A stretch of DNA of 64,000 nucleotides from the NCBI GenBank assembly GCA_024919215.1, contig CP103437.1, forward strand, positions 1 to 64,000. The letters are read 5' to 3'. A program made the position numbers and the translations under genes. The notes beneath the pieces are model-generated. The model was not told where the DNA came from. It searched no databases and saw only the letters and a list, made by a program, of their open reading frames with translations. Every line of letters begins with the position of its first letter. Within the stretch, counting starts at the first letter, position 1. The DNA is from Methylophilaceae bacterium LSUCC0665. Its GTDB lineage: Bacteria > Pseudomonadota > Gammaproteobacteria > Burkholderiales > Methylophilaceae. This document shows positions 34,681-44,452 of the stretch, in pieces.

Positions 34681-35586
34681 TTGCAGATGTATAAAAAAAT
34701 CTTTTTTTTGTTGCTTCTTGTTATAAATATAAATGCACATGCATTCGTGCAAGAAATTGGACCCGGTGTGTTCGTTCATATTGGTAAACATCTTGATGTT
34801 GACGAGGGTTATGACGGAGATATCTGTAACATTGGCTTTATTGTTGGTGAAGAATCTATTGCAGTTATTGATACTGGTGGAAGTTATCTTGTTGCAAATA
34901 AACTACTTAAATACATATCTGATAACTTTAAACAGCCTGTTAAATATGTTATCAATACTCATGCACATCTTGATCACGTCTATGGAAATGTCGTTTTTTC
35001 GGATGCAGATATATATGGCCACAAAGATTTATCAAAGGCATTAAAATCAAGAGCGGATATTTATCAAGGCATTAATGAAAGGTATTTAGGAAAAATTTCC
35101 GACCGCAGCCCTTTGATATTGCCTAATAAATTAGTTGATATCAACAAACCTGAATATATTGATCTAGGCAATAGAAAAGTTAGACTTGAAGCTCACCCAA
35201 TTGCTCATACAGAATCAGATTTAACCGTTTTTGATGAAAAAACTAAAATATTATGGTCTGGTGATTTAGTTTTTAGTGAAAGGACGCCTGTTGTTGATGG
35301 CGATATTCATGGTTTTATTAATGTATTAGAGGATTTAAATAAACAGGAGATTGATTTGGTGATTCCAGGTCACGGACTTCCCTCATCGAAGCAATATGCA
35401 ATTCAACCAATGCTGGAGTATCTTATTATATTAAGAGATGACATCAGGCAATTTATAGATAATGGGGAGTCACTTGAATTTGCAATAGACAATGCAGCTA
35501 GTTCACAAAAAGATCAATGGCTACTATTTGATATTCAAAACAAAAGAAATGTAAATCTTATTTTTCCGATGATGGAATGGGAATAA
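34681..35586 (+). CDS. Exported metallo-beta-lactamase-fold hydrolase (quinoprotein relay type)
   Basis: The 301-residue protein has a signal peptide (about 1-21, ending NAHA) and the zinc motif THAHLDH with supporting GDLVF and PGHG histidine segments. Segments such as EIGPGVFVHIGKH and ICNIGFIVGEESIAVIDTGGS resemble the quinoprotein relay system zinc metallohydrolases, which accompany PQQ-dependent dehydrogenases in methylotrophs. The reaction is unknown; the assignment is at family level. The gene runs divergently from cytochrome b561 and convergently with DoxX. Confidence 0.8.
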   Translation: MQMYKKIFFLLLLVININAHAFVQEIGPGVFVHIGKHLDVDEGYDGDICNIGFIVGEESIAVIDTGGSYLVANKLLKYISDNFKQPVKYVINTHAHLDHVYGNVVFSDADIYGHKDLSKALKSRADIYQGINERYLGKISDRSPLILPNKLVDINKPEYIDLGNRKVRLEAHPIAHTESDLTVFDEKTKILWSGDLVFSERTPVVDGDIHGFINVLEDLNKQEIDLVIPGHGLPSSKQYAIQPMLEYLIILRDDIRQFIDNGESLEFAIDNAASSQKDQWLLFDIQNKRNVNLIFPMMEWE

Positions 35587-35601
35587 AAATTTTATTCCCA
35601 T
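35577..35601. terminator. Perfect 12-base inverted repeat, likely shared terminator
   Basis: Two perfectly complementary 12-base arms, ATGGGAATAAAA and TTTTATTCCCAT, are separated by one base and span the metallohydrolase stop codon. Their position between two convergent genes suggests a bidirectional terminator. There is no T-tract after the stem, so termination strength is uncertain. Confidence 0.45.
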
Positions 35602-35612
35602 CACGGCATCAA

Positions 35613-36020
35613 TTATTTTTTTGATAGTTTTTGATCAAGGCTGCATCCAGTATTTTCTGGATGAGCACCAACTAAGAGAAGTCCACCTGCAATAGCAATA
35701 TATAAAAGGCTCATAATCAATACGGGCTGACCTTGCATGGCATTCATGAAGTAAATCAATGCCCATAAAATAGAATAAGCAGATAAAACATACGCAGAAA
35801 TTTTAGTTTTATAACCTAGAATGAGAGTAAGTCCACCTAAGAACTGCACCAGAATACTAATCGGTGCCATAATTCCTGGCAGACCTCTTGCTCCAAGCAT
35901 ATCTTGATACATTCCATAGCCACCTGGTGTAGTGATGATATTATTTAGAATAAATAAAATAGAAATAAAGAAGATTTGGGCCAATAGGATTCTTGATATA
36001 AGTCCAAAGTGTTTAGTCAT
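35613..36020 (-). CDS. DoxX family membrane protein
   Basis: A 135-residue protein with four membrane helices and the typical DoxX starts (GLISRILLAQIFFI; MAPISILVQFLGGLTLILGYKTK). Members are small inner-membrane proteins linked in some bacteria to quinone or thiosulfate redox chemistry; no specific role can be assigned. It is the only gene in its short transcription unit. Confidence 0.85.
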   Translation of the reverse strand: MTKHFGLISRILLAQIFFISILFILNNIITTPGGYGMYQDMLGARGLPGIMAPISILVQFLGGLTLILGYKTKISAYVLSAYSILWALIYFMNAMQGQPVLIMSLLYIAIAGGLLLVGAHPENTGCSLDQKLSKK

Positions 36021-36076
36021 TTATATTTCCTTATGATTAATTAATTGATTATGATGATGCCTTTAAAATAAAAACT

Positions 36077-36514
36077 ATGCAAGTTAACAACAAAAAATTT
36101 GTTCTCTTATCCTGGGTTAAGGATATTCAAATTATCAAAGATATTAGATTAGAAGTTTTTATCAAAGAACAAACGATTCCAGAAAAACTTGAGTGGGATC
36201 AAGATGATGAAGGGGCACATCATTTTGGAATTATATCTAACGAAATATTAATTGCTTATGCAAGAGTGCTGATTAAACAAAAAATTCATATAGGCCGGAT
36301 GGCTGTAAGAAAAAAATTTAGACGAGTGGGGTTAGGTTCTTTTTTGTTATCAAATATTATTGACCATATTGATGGTTGGAATCATTCAAAAAAAATTATG
36401 TTATCAGCCCAAGATCAAGCCATCCCTTTCTATGAAAAAAATTTATTTCAAATTAGAGGGGACAAATACTTAGATGCTGGAATTATTCATTATGATATGG
36501 AGTTAGTTCGATAA
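36077..36514 (+). CDS. GNAT family N-acetyltransferase
   Basis: A 145-residue acetyltransferase with the acetyl-CoA motif A in IGRMAVRKKFRRVGLGSFLL and late MLSAQDQAIPFYEKNLF, similar to ElaA-type GNAT proteins. The substrate is unknown. It converges with mutY and the two genes overlap by 12 bases at their 3' ends. Confidence 0.86.
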   Translation: MQVNNKKFVLLSWVKDIQIIKDIRLEVFIKEQTIPEKLEWDQDDEGAHHFGIISNEILIAYARVLIKQKIHIGRMAVRKKFRRVGLGSFLLSNIIDHIDGWNHSKKIMLSAQDQAIPFYEKNLFQIRGDKYLDAGIIHYDMELVR

Positions 36515-37513
36515 ATTAATCATCAGAGACTTAATAGGAGCCGGAAGACCAAGGTCTGAAATTTCTTTCCAATCAAACCACAACCCATCAACCATTAAAT
36601 CTTTTTTGTTTGTAATTTTAATTAAAAAGTATTTGTACTTTAATCGATAATGCGAAAAGACGCATTGCCTTTCGCCTTGTTTGTGAATAATATATTTTTT
36701 GCTTAAAGAATTTTGCTGAGGCGGTAACCATAACCCATTCCAAACCCCTGTCCGATTTTTGACTAACAGTATTTGTTTATTACATTCGTAAATATAAAAT
36801 TCGGTCGATCGATCCGCTTGGGTTTTTGTTTTATTTTTTAGAGGAATGGTTCCGGTTAAATTATTTTTTTTTGCAATACATGTCTGATTTATAGGACAGG
36901 AATCACATTGAGGTTTCTTTGGAGTACATAATGTCGCACCAAAATCCATAATGGCTTGAGTATAAATATCAATGTCATTATCAGGCAATAGCTGTTCACT
37001 GATGTCCCACAAATGTTTCTCGGTTTTAGTTAAATTTATACTTTCTTGAATACCAAAAAAACGGCTTAACACACGTTTGACATTGCCATCTAAAATGGCA
37101 AATTTTTTTTTATAGCAAAATGACAATATTGCACCAGCCGTTGATTTGCCTATCCCAGGAAGTTGAATCAGGTTTTCATAGCTATCAGGGAATTTGCAGG
37201 AAAATTGGACAGCAATAATTTTTGCGGTTTTGTGTAAGTTTCTTGCTCTTGAGTAAAATCCAAGCCCACTCCAATAGGCCATGACTTCATCTTCAGAGGC
37301 TTCTGCTAAATCAACAATGGTTCGAAATCGATCAATAAACTTAATATAAAAAGGAATGACGGTGCCGACCTGTGTTTGTTGGAGCATTATTTCTGATATC
37401 CAAACCAAATAGGGGTCTTTATTTTTCTGCCAAGGCAGATCATATCTTCCATGATGCCTATGCCATTCTAAAATTTTATCTGAAAATTTTTTTTTCGACT
37501 GAGAAGCTATCAT
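36503..37513 (-). CDS. mutY: A/G-specific adenine glycosylase
   Basis: Removes adenine mispaired with 8-oxoguanine. The 336 residues have the helix-hairpin-helix LIQLPGIGKSTAGAILSF, the catalytic Asp region, and an iron-sulfur loop with cysteines spaced C-x6-C-x2-C-x5-C in CTPKKPQCDSCPINQTC, followed by a C-terminal NUDIX-like 8-oxoG recognition domain. It starts one base before the end of uppP, so the two are coupled on the minus strand. Confidence 0.95.
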   Translation of the reverse strand: MIASQSKKKFSDKILEWHRHHGRYDLPWQKNKDPYLVWISEIMLQQTQVGTVIPFYIKFIDRFRTIVDLAEASEDEVMAYWSGLGFYSRARNLHKTAKIIAVQFSCKFPDSYENLIQLPGIGKSTAGAILSFCYKKKFAILDGNVKRVLSRFFGIQESINLTKTEKHLWDISEQLLPDNDIDIYTQAIMDFGATLCTPKKPQCDSCPINQTCIAKKNNLTGTIPLKNKTKTQADRSTEFYIYECNKQILLVKNRTGVWNGLWLPPQQNSLSKKYIIHKQGERQCVFSHYRLKYKYFLIKITNKKDLMVDGLWFDWKEISDLGLPAPIKSLMINLSN

Positions 37514-38308
37514 TTAGTAAAAAAGAATTAAGAAAATAATTCCGACAATAATTCGATAGTAGGCAAAAATTTTAAAATCATTATGTGCAACAAATTTTAT
37601 TAATAATCTCACTACAATAAGTGCAGATATGAAAGCTGTGATAAAGCCAATTAAGAAAAACCAAAAGTCATTCGCGGATAATAAATGTAAGTTTTTTAAT
37701 AAATCATAGAATGAAGCAGCAAACATAATAGGGATTGCTAAAAAAAATGAAAATTCAGTCGCTGTTTTGCGGTCTAGTTTTAAGAGTAGACCTCCCATGA
37801 TTGTGGCTCCAGATCTTGATGTTCCAGGAATTAATGCTAAACATTGAAACAATCCAATACCAAGAGATTGCTTGTAAGAAATACTGTCAACAGCCTTTGT
37901 TGATCCAATATTGGCTCTTTTTTCAATGAGTAAAATTAATATCCCACCAATAATCAAAGCAAAGCTTACAGTAATAGGATTAAATAGAAATATTTTGATC
38001 ACGTCATGGAATGCTAAACCTACAATTGCAGCAGGTAGAAATGCCAGAAAAATATTTAAAAAGAATGTTTTTGATTTCTGATCTGAAAAATGAAGTGTTT
38101 TTTTAAGCAACTGTATTCTGTATTCATAAATGATGGCCAATATTGCACCCAGTTGAATAAAAATTTCAAAAACTTCAATATTCGGATGATTGGCGTTAAT
38201 GAGATGAGCTCCAATGATCAAATGACCAGTGGAGCTGATCGGTAAAAACTCGGTGAGGCCCTCAATAACTCCTAATATAACTGCTTGGATAAAGAAAATT
38301 AAGGTCAT
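37514..38308 (-). CDS. uppP: Undecaprenyl-diphosphatase
   Basis: Integral membrane enzyme (BacA/UppP) that recycles the undecaprenyl carrier for cell-wall synthesis. The 264 residues carry about eight helices and the two family motifs: LGVIEGLTEFLPISSTGHL near the start and LIPGTSRSGATIMGGLL in the middle. Length is normal. It lies six bases after thiC on the minus strand. Confidence 0.96.
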   Translation of the reverse strand: MTLIFFIQAVILGVIEGLTEFLPISSTGHLIIGAHLINANHPNIEVFEIFIQLGAILAIIYEYRIQLLKKTLHFSDQKSKTFFLNIFLAFLPAAIVGLAFHDVIKIFLFNPITVSFALIIGGILILLIEKRANIGSTKAVDSISYKQSLGIGLFQCLALIPGTSRSGATIMGGLLLKLDRKTATEFSFFLAIPIMFAASFYDLLKNLHLLSANDFWFFLIGFITAFISALIVVRLLIKFVAHNDFKIFAYYRIIVGIIFLILFY

Positions 38309-38314
38309 TAAAGT

Positions 38315-40318
<2,004 letters not shown>

Positions 40319-40327
40319 TATTTATCC

Positions 40328-40356
40328 ATTGTACATAAATTATGAATTTAGGTTAA
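40328..40356 (-). promoter_or_regulatory. Probable sigma-70 promoter of thiC
   Basis: On the minus strand TTAACC (40351-40356) and TACAAT (40328-40333) are 17 bases apart. Transcription would begin near 40321, exactly at the left end of the riboswitch, which supports the call. Confidence 0.55.
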
Positions 40357-40388
40357 TGTCTTCATTCATATGGATCAATAATTTGGGA

Positions 40389-40394
40389 TATAAT
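40389..40394 (+). promoter_or_regulatory. Possible -10 element for the methyltransferase gene
   Basis: An exact TATAAT lies 31 bases before the preferred ATG at 40425. A weak TTCATA is found 18 bases upstream. It diverges from the thiC promoter. Confidence 0.4.
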
Positions 40395-40424
40395 TCAAGT
40401 ATTCTTCTTTATAGTATTCATAAA

Positions 40425-41078
40425 ATGCATCTCGAAAAAAGTAAATTTAATATGATTGAGCAGCAGATAAGAACATGGAATGTTCTTGACGAGTCTGTTC
40501 TTGATTTATTTAGAAAATACGATCGAAAACTTTTTGTACCTAAAAAATATCAAGGTTTAGCTTTTGCTGATTTAGAAATTCCTATAAATGCTCATGCCTC
40601 AATGTTAGCCCCAAAAGTTGAAGCAAAAATAATAGATTCACTTGATTTAAATAAAAAAATGAAAGCCTTGCATGTGGGGACCGGCAGTGGTTTTTTTACA
40701 GCTTTATTGGCAAGCCATGTTAGTGAGTTATACACAGTTGATATTGACTCTGAATTTATTGACCATGCTCAAAAAGTACTTAAAAAAAATAAATTACATA
40801 ATGTTAAGTATATTGTAAGCAATGGTTTTAATGGATATTACCAAGAAGCTCCATATGATCTAATTGTATTTACTGCCTCGCATGTGAAAGAGCCCCCAGG
40901 ATTGAGAGAGCAACTTAAAGTCGGTGGACAGCTCTTTATTTTTGAAGGCGATCAATCACTGCAGTATGCAAAAGTCATCCAAAGACTGTCTGATTCTGAA
41001 TATGGCATACACACAATGTTTGAGGCTGTAATCCCTCAGCTTATTGAATCATGGGAGCCAAACAAATTTTTATTTTAA
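40425..41078 (+). CDS. Protein-L-isoaspartate O-methyltransferase-like protein
   Basis: SAM-dependent methyltransferase of about 217 residues. It has the PCMT-type start (MIEQQIRTWNVLDESVLDLF, FVPKKYQGLAFADLEIPI), the SAM motif LHVGTGSGFFTALLA and late PPGLREQLKVGGQLFI. Standard Pcm has DDHP-like and GTGSGYQ elements that differ here, so it is a relative of Pcm that may not act on isoaspartate. ATG 40425 is chosen; the frame stays open upstream to 40329 but that part has no homology. It overlaps tolC by 28 bases, and this pairing is common in betaproteobacteria. Confidence 0.83.
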   Translation: MHLEKSKFNMIEQQIRTWNVLDESVLDLFRKYDRKLFVPKKYQGLAFADLEIPINAHASMLAPKVEAKIIDSLDLNKKMKALHVGTGSGFFTALLASHVSELYTVDIDSEFIDHAQKVLKKNKLHNVKYIVSNGFNGYYQEAPYDLIVFTASHVKEPPGLREQLKVGGQLFIFEGDQSLQYAKVIQRLSDSEYGIHTMFEAVIPQLIESWEPNKFLF

Positions 41079-42442
41079 GGCTAAATAATTTATTCACTCT
41101 TTTGCTACTCTTTTTTTATTTCAGTCATGCAAGTGCTGAAGATAAAGATCTTTTCGAGTTATATCTTCAAGCTTTACAAAACGACCCTGTGTTATCTTCT
41201 GAAAAATTTCAAAATGAAGCGGTTAAAGAATTAATTAATCAAGGTCGATCACTTTTTCTTCCAACTGTAACAGCCTCAATGAATTATGATGATCGTAATC
41301 AAGAAAGAAAATTTTTAAATACAGATACAGCACTTGGTAACAGTTTATTTACTAGGGGTACAAAAGCTAATTATGATGCATACGGATATAATGTTGTAAT
41401 CCGTCAACCTCTTTTTAATTATTCTGCCTATTCAAGTTATAAGCAAATTCTTGCCCAGACAAGTTTAGCTGATAAAAAATATCATTTAGTTCAACAAGAT
41501 TTAATGATGAAGGTATCCGAGCTTTATTTTGAATCACTACTAGCAAAAGATAAAGTTGATCTAATTCAAACCCAAAGGCGAGCGATTCAAGAGCAACTCC
41601 GAGAGGCTGAAATTAAATTTGAGGCAGGTCTCATCTCTATTACTGATATTAATGAAGCTAAAACCAAAAAAGACTTAATGGAAGTAGATTTGTTAAATGC
41701 CGTCAAAGAATTAAAAATTAAAAAAAGAGAGATTGAAGCAATTACTGGGGAATTGCCAGGCACCCTAAAACCTTTAATGAATTTAATTTCATTTGAAAAA
41801 ATGGATAATCTCCCTGAGGAATGGGTCGATATAGCAATGCAAAATAGTGTGGCTATTTTAATTAAAGATGCTGAGGTTGAAGTTGCCAGAAAAGAAATCG
41901 ATGTACGTAAAGGGGATCAGTATCCAACAATAGATGCCCTTGCTTCTAGAAGAAGAACCTGGGATAAAGACGGTTACGCTTTTGGATTGAGAAATTATTC
42001 AGATACGATTGGTGTAGAAATAAATATCCCTATTTTTTCAGGAGGTTTTACATCATCAAGAATTAAAGAGGCAGAATTATTAAAAGAAAAGTCAATTCAA
42101 GAAGCCGAGGCATTAAAAAGGCAAGTTGAATTGCAGGTGAGAGAAGCATATTTAAATCTTCAAACCAATCTTTCTGCAATCGATGCTTATCAGCAAGCAT
42201 TAAAATCATCTGAGCTACAATTAAAATCTACACAAGTGGGATTTAGAGAAGGTTTAAGAAATAGTGTTGAGGTGTTAAATGCTCAGCAAATGTTATTTTC
42301 AGCAAAGTATGATTTACTATCTTCTAGGTATAATTATTTAAAGAATCTGTTAAACTTGAAACACACAGTTGGCACTTTATCCATCAAAGATTTAGAAGAA
42401 ATTAACAAATATTTAACGGTTAGTCAGGAAGATGAAAGCTGA
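41051..42442 (+). CDS. tolC: TolC family outer-membrane efflux/secretion channel
   Basis: Outer-membrane trimeric channel used by type I secretion and efflux pumps. The 463 residues comprise a signal peptide (about 1-29, ending ASA), then two similar halves typical of TolC with LYLQALQNDPVLSS near the start, long coiled-coil helices and PIFSGGFTSSRIKEAE at the second half. Inner-membrane pump partners are not nearby. It overlaps the methyltransferase gene upstream and the isochorismatase gene downstream. Confidence 0.9.
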   Translation: MGAKQIFILRLNNLFTLLLLFFYFSHASAEDKDLFELYLQALQNDPVLSSEKFQNEAVKELINQGRSLFLPTVTASMNYDDRNQERKFLNTDTALGNSLFTRGTKANYDAYGYNVVIRQPLFNYSAYSSYKQILAQTSLADKKYHLVQQDLMMKVSELYFESLLAKDKVDLIQTQRRAIQEQLREAEIKFEAGLISITDINEAKTKKDLMEVDLLNAVKELKIKKREIEAITGELPGTLKPLMNLISFEKMDNLPEEWVDIAMQNSVAILIKDAEVEVARKEIDVRKGDQYPTIDALASRRRTWDKDGYAFGLRNYSDTIGVEINIPIFSGGFTSSRIKEAELLKEKSIQEAEALKRQVELQVREAYLNLQTNLSAIDAYQQALKSSELQLKSTQVGFREGLRNSVEVLNAQQMLFSAKYDLLSSRYNYLKNLLNLKHTVGTLSIKDLEEINKYLTVSQEDES

Positions 42443-42986
42443 AATACAGAGAAGTCAATTAGTCATTATTGATATGCAAGATAAACTTGCAGGCGCTATG
42501 CCAAAAGAGGTGGTCAATAAAATTATTCAACGTTGTGAGCTTATTGCTACTTTAGCAAAAATTGAAGAAATTCCAGTTATAGTAACCGAACAATATCCCC
42601 AAGGGCTTGGTAAAACTCTTTCGAGCATGATTCCTTTTTTAACGCATGCAAGCTTTATTGAAAAAACAGCTTTCTCATGTGTGGATGATCCTAAGTTTAA
42701 TGCAAAATTGATAGAAACCAGGGATCAAATTATTTTGGCAGGAATGGAGTCACATATATGTATCCTTCAAACGGCTCTTGATTTGATTGATCAAGGTAAG
42801 AAGGTATATATTTTAGAAGATGCAATAGTATCAAGAAATATTCTTAATAAACAAAATGCAATTTTCAGACTACGTGATGCGGGATGTATCCTAACCAATG
42901 TTGAATCAATTGTTTTCGAATGGTTAAAAAATTCTGATAATTCAAGTTTTAAAACAATTGCACCGTTGATTAAAAATATCTGCTAA
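42432..42986 (+). CDS. Isochorismatase-family cysteine hydrolase
   Basis: A 184-residue hydrolase with the Asp-Lys-Cys catalytic triad of the family: Asp in LVIIDMQDKL, Lys in FIEKTAFSC and Cys in GMESHICILQTALDL. It resembles YcaC/nicotinamidase-like proteins without a specific match; the substrate is unknown. The ATG overlaps tolC by 11 bases and its 3' end overlaps the convergent waaA by 17 bases. Confidence 0.87.
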   Translation: MKAEIQRSQLVIIDMQDKLAGAMPKEVVNKIIQRCELIATLAKIEEIPVIVTEQYPQGLGKTLSSMIPFLTHASFIEKTAFSCVDDPKFNAKLIETRDQIILAGMESHICILQTALDLIDQGKKVYILEDAIVSRNILNKQNAIFRLRDAGCILTNVESIVFEWLKNSDNSSFKTIAPLIKNIC

Positions 42987-44259
42987 TTAGCTGTATAACT
43001 TTCTCTTCATCTTTTTTATTTTTTGCAAGAAATCTTTCTAAATTCTTTTCAAATATTTTTTCATTTTTGTTTTTAAAAAAATTGGTGATTTCACTTGCGA
43101 TTGTATTTGTAGTTATTTGCTTGACCACCTTTGCAGCTATTCCATTTTGAATAATCGATAAAAAATTATAAATTGATGGTCCAACTAAACATGGAGTTTT
43201 TAATAACAGAGCTTCTATTGGACTTTGTGAGCCAAAATTTTTAAAACTCCCACCTATTAAGACTAGATCGCTAACAGAAATATATTTATACATTTCCCCC
43301 ATTGTATTTCCAAGGACAATGGTATTGGATTGATTTGACTTGTTAGGATGGCTGGCTAAATTACAAACGTATCCATTTTTCAATATTAATGTTTCTACTT
43401 CCGAAAAACGTTGAGGGTGCCTTGGAACAATCATAAATATAAAATCATCAAAGTTATGTAGCAATTTTATTTGATTTAAAAAAAGCTCTTCTTCGCCCTT
43501 TCTGGAACTAATTAAAGAAATAACTCTTTTAGAATTTATCTGCAATTGTTTTTTAAATTTATTTTTTTCAGATGGTTGTAAAGCTTTAATGGGCTGATTA
43601 AATTTTAGGTTGTTACAAATCTGAATTTTGTTATTAGTAATTAATTGAAAATTTTTTTTATCATGCTCTGACTGCGCTATGATCAAATCAAATGAATCTA
43701 GGGTATGGCTAATAAACTGTTTGATTTTTTGATATTTAACTACAGACCTATCTGATAATCTTGCATTGATCAATAAGGATGGGATATGTCTTAATTTTAG
43801 TTCTCTAGTTATCCCTGGCCAAATTTCTGTTTCTAAAAAAATCGCCACTTTCGGTTTAAAATAATTTAAAAAAAGTTTGTTTAAAAACCAACTATCAAAA
43901 CATAGGTAGGCACGAGATATTCTGTCTGACTCATAAATTTCAACATCTCTTCCGGTAGGGGTGGAATGAGTAATTAAAAAATACTTATTTTTAAATTTTG
44001 GAACTAAATGAGATAGCAAGCTATCGATAGCTTTAGTTTCACCTACAGAAACACAATGAAACCAAATAAGATCTTTGTTTTTTAAATTTTTAAGATTGTA
44101 TACACCATATCGTTCAGCTAAATATTTTAAATAATCAGGTTGTTTTATGCCTCGGTAAATAAATTTCAATGGTGACAAAATAACAAGTACGTGAATTATT
44201 ATTTGATATAGAAAGAATTTCATAATTAGTGTTATTTTACCTCTAAAAAAAAATTTCAT
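42970..44259 (-). CDS. waaA: 3-deoxy-D-manno-octulosonic acid (Kdo) transferase
   Basis: Adds Kdo from CMP-Kdo to lipid A precursor at the inner membrane. The protein has an N-terminal membrane anchor, WFHCVSVGETKAIDSLL, TPTGRDVEIY, the ETEIWPGI acidic motif and C-terminal GGSFKNFGSQSPIEALLLKTPCLVGP. Two starts are possible: ATG 44259 (429 residues) or ATG 44223 (417 residues, giving MKFFLYQ); neither has a good ribosome site and the shorter form places the anchor at the very start. Presence of this gene implies a Gram-negative LPS core. Confidence 0.93.
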   Translation of the reverse strand: MKFFFRGKITLIMKFFLYQIIIHVLVILSPLKFIYRGIKQPDYLKYLAERYGVYNLKNLKNKDLIWFHCVSVGETKAIDSLLSHLVPKFKNKYFLITHSTPTGRDVEIYESDRISRAYLCFDSWFLNKLFLNYFKPKVAIFLETEIWPGITRELKLRHIPSLLINARLSDRSVVKYQKIKQFISHTLDSFDLIIAQSEHDKKNFQLITNNKIQICNNLKFNQPIKALQPSEKNKFKKQLQINSKRVISLISSRKGEEELFLNQIKLLHNFDDFIFMIVPRHPQRFSEVETLILKNGYVCNLASHPNKSNQSNTIVLGNTMGEMYKYISVSDLVLIGGSFKNFGSQSPIEALLLKTPCLVGPSIYNFLSIIQNGIAAKVVKQITTNTIASEITNFFKNKNEKIFEKNLERFLAKNKKDEEKVIQLISRYF

Positions 44260-44321
44260 CCTGAAGTCTTTGATTTATATGCTTTTTATTATTTTGCACT
44301 AATTATGAGCAATTTTATGTA

Positions 44322-44349
44322 TTGACCAACCACAATTAGATGATAAAAT
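44322..44349 (+). promoter_or_regulatory. Probable sigma-70 promoter of nrdJ
   Basis: TTGACC (44322-44327) and TAAAAT (44344-44349) are 16 bases apart, each one base from consensus. The predicted start is near 44356, giving a leader of about 97 bases. The promoter is overlapped by NrdR-like boxes. Confidence 0.6.
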
Positions 44350-44377
44350 CTAAGACATAAACCACAACATATGGTGG
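44330..44377 (+). promoter_or_regulatory. Tandem NrdR-like boxes upstream of nrdJ
   Basis: The right-hand box CCACAACATATGGTGG (44362-44377) matches 13 of 16 positions of the NrdR consensus acaCwAtATATwGtgt and is a near-palindrome. A weaker left copy starting CCACAAT (44330-44345) begins exactly 32 bases earlier, the spacing of paired NrdR boxes (about three helical turns). The left box lies between the -35 and -10 elements and the right one just after the predicted start, as expected for repression. The nrdR gene itself is not in the window. Confidence 0.6.
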
Positions 44378-44452
44378 TTTTAAATGATTTCAAGAATTGC
44401 TACAATTTTCTTAAATATCATACTATTTTGTAATAAATTTCAGGGGAAATTC

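Noticed and set aside
44384-44452. N-terminal extension of nrdJ to 44384
   Set aside because: A strong ribosome site (AGGGGAA) sits just before ATG 44453, and the extension is hydrophobic and lies in the leader after the regulatory boxes.
44260-44452. B12 riboswitch before nrdJ (also sought before metH)
   Set aside because: No B12-box-like core could be seen; the hairpin AACCAC/GTGGTT is better explained as an NrdR-like palindrome.
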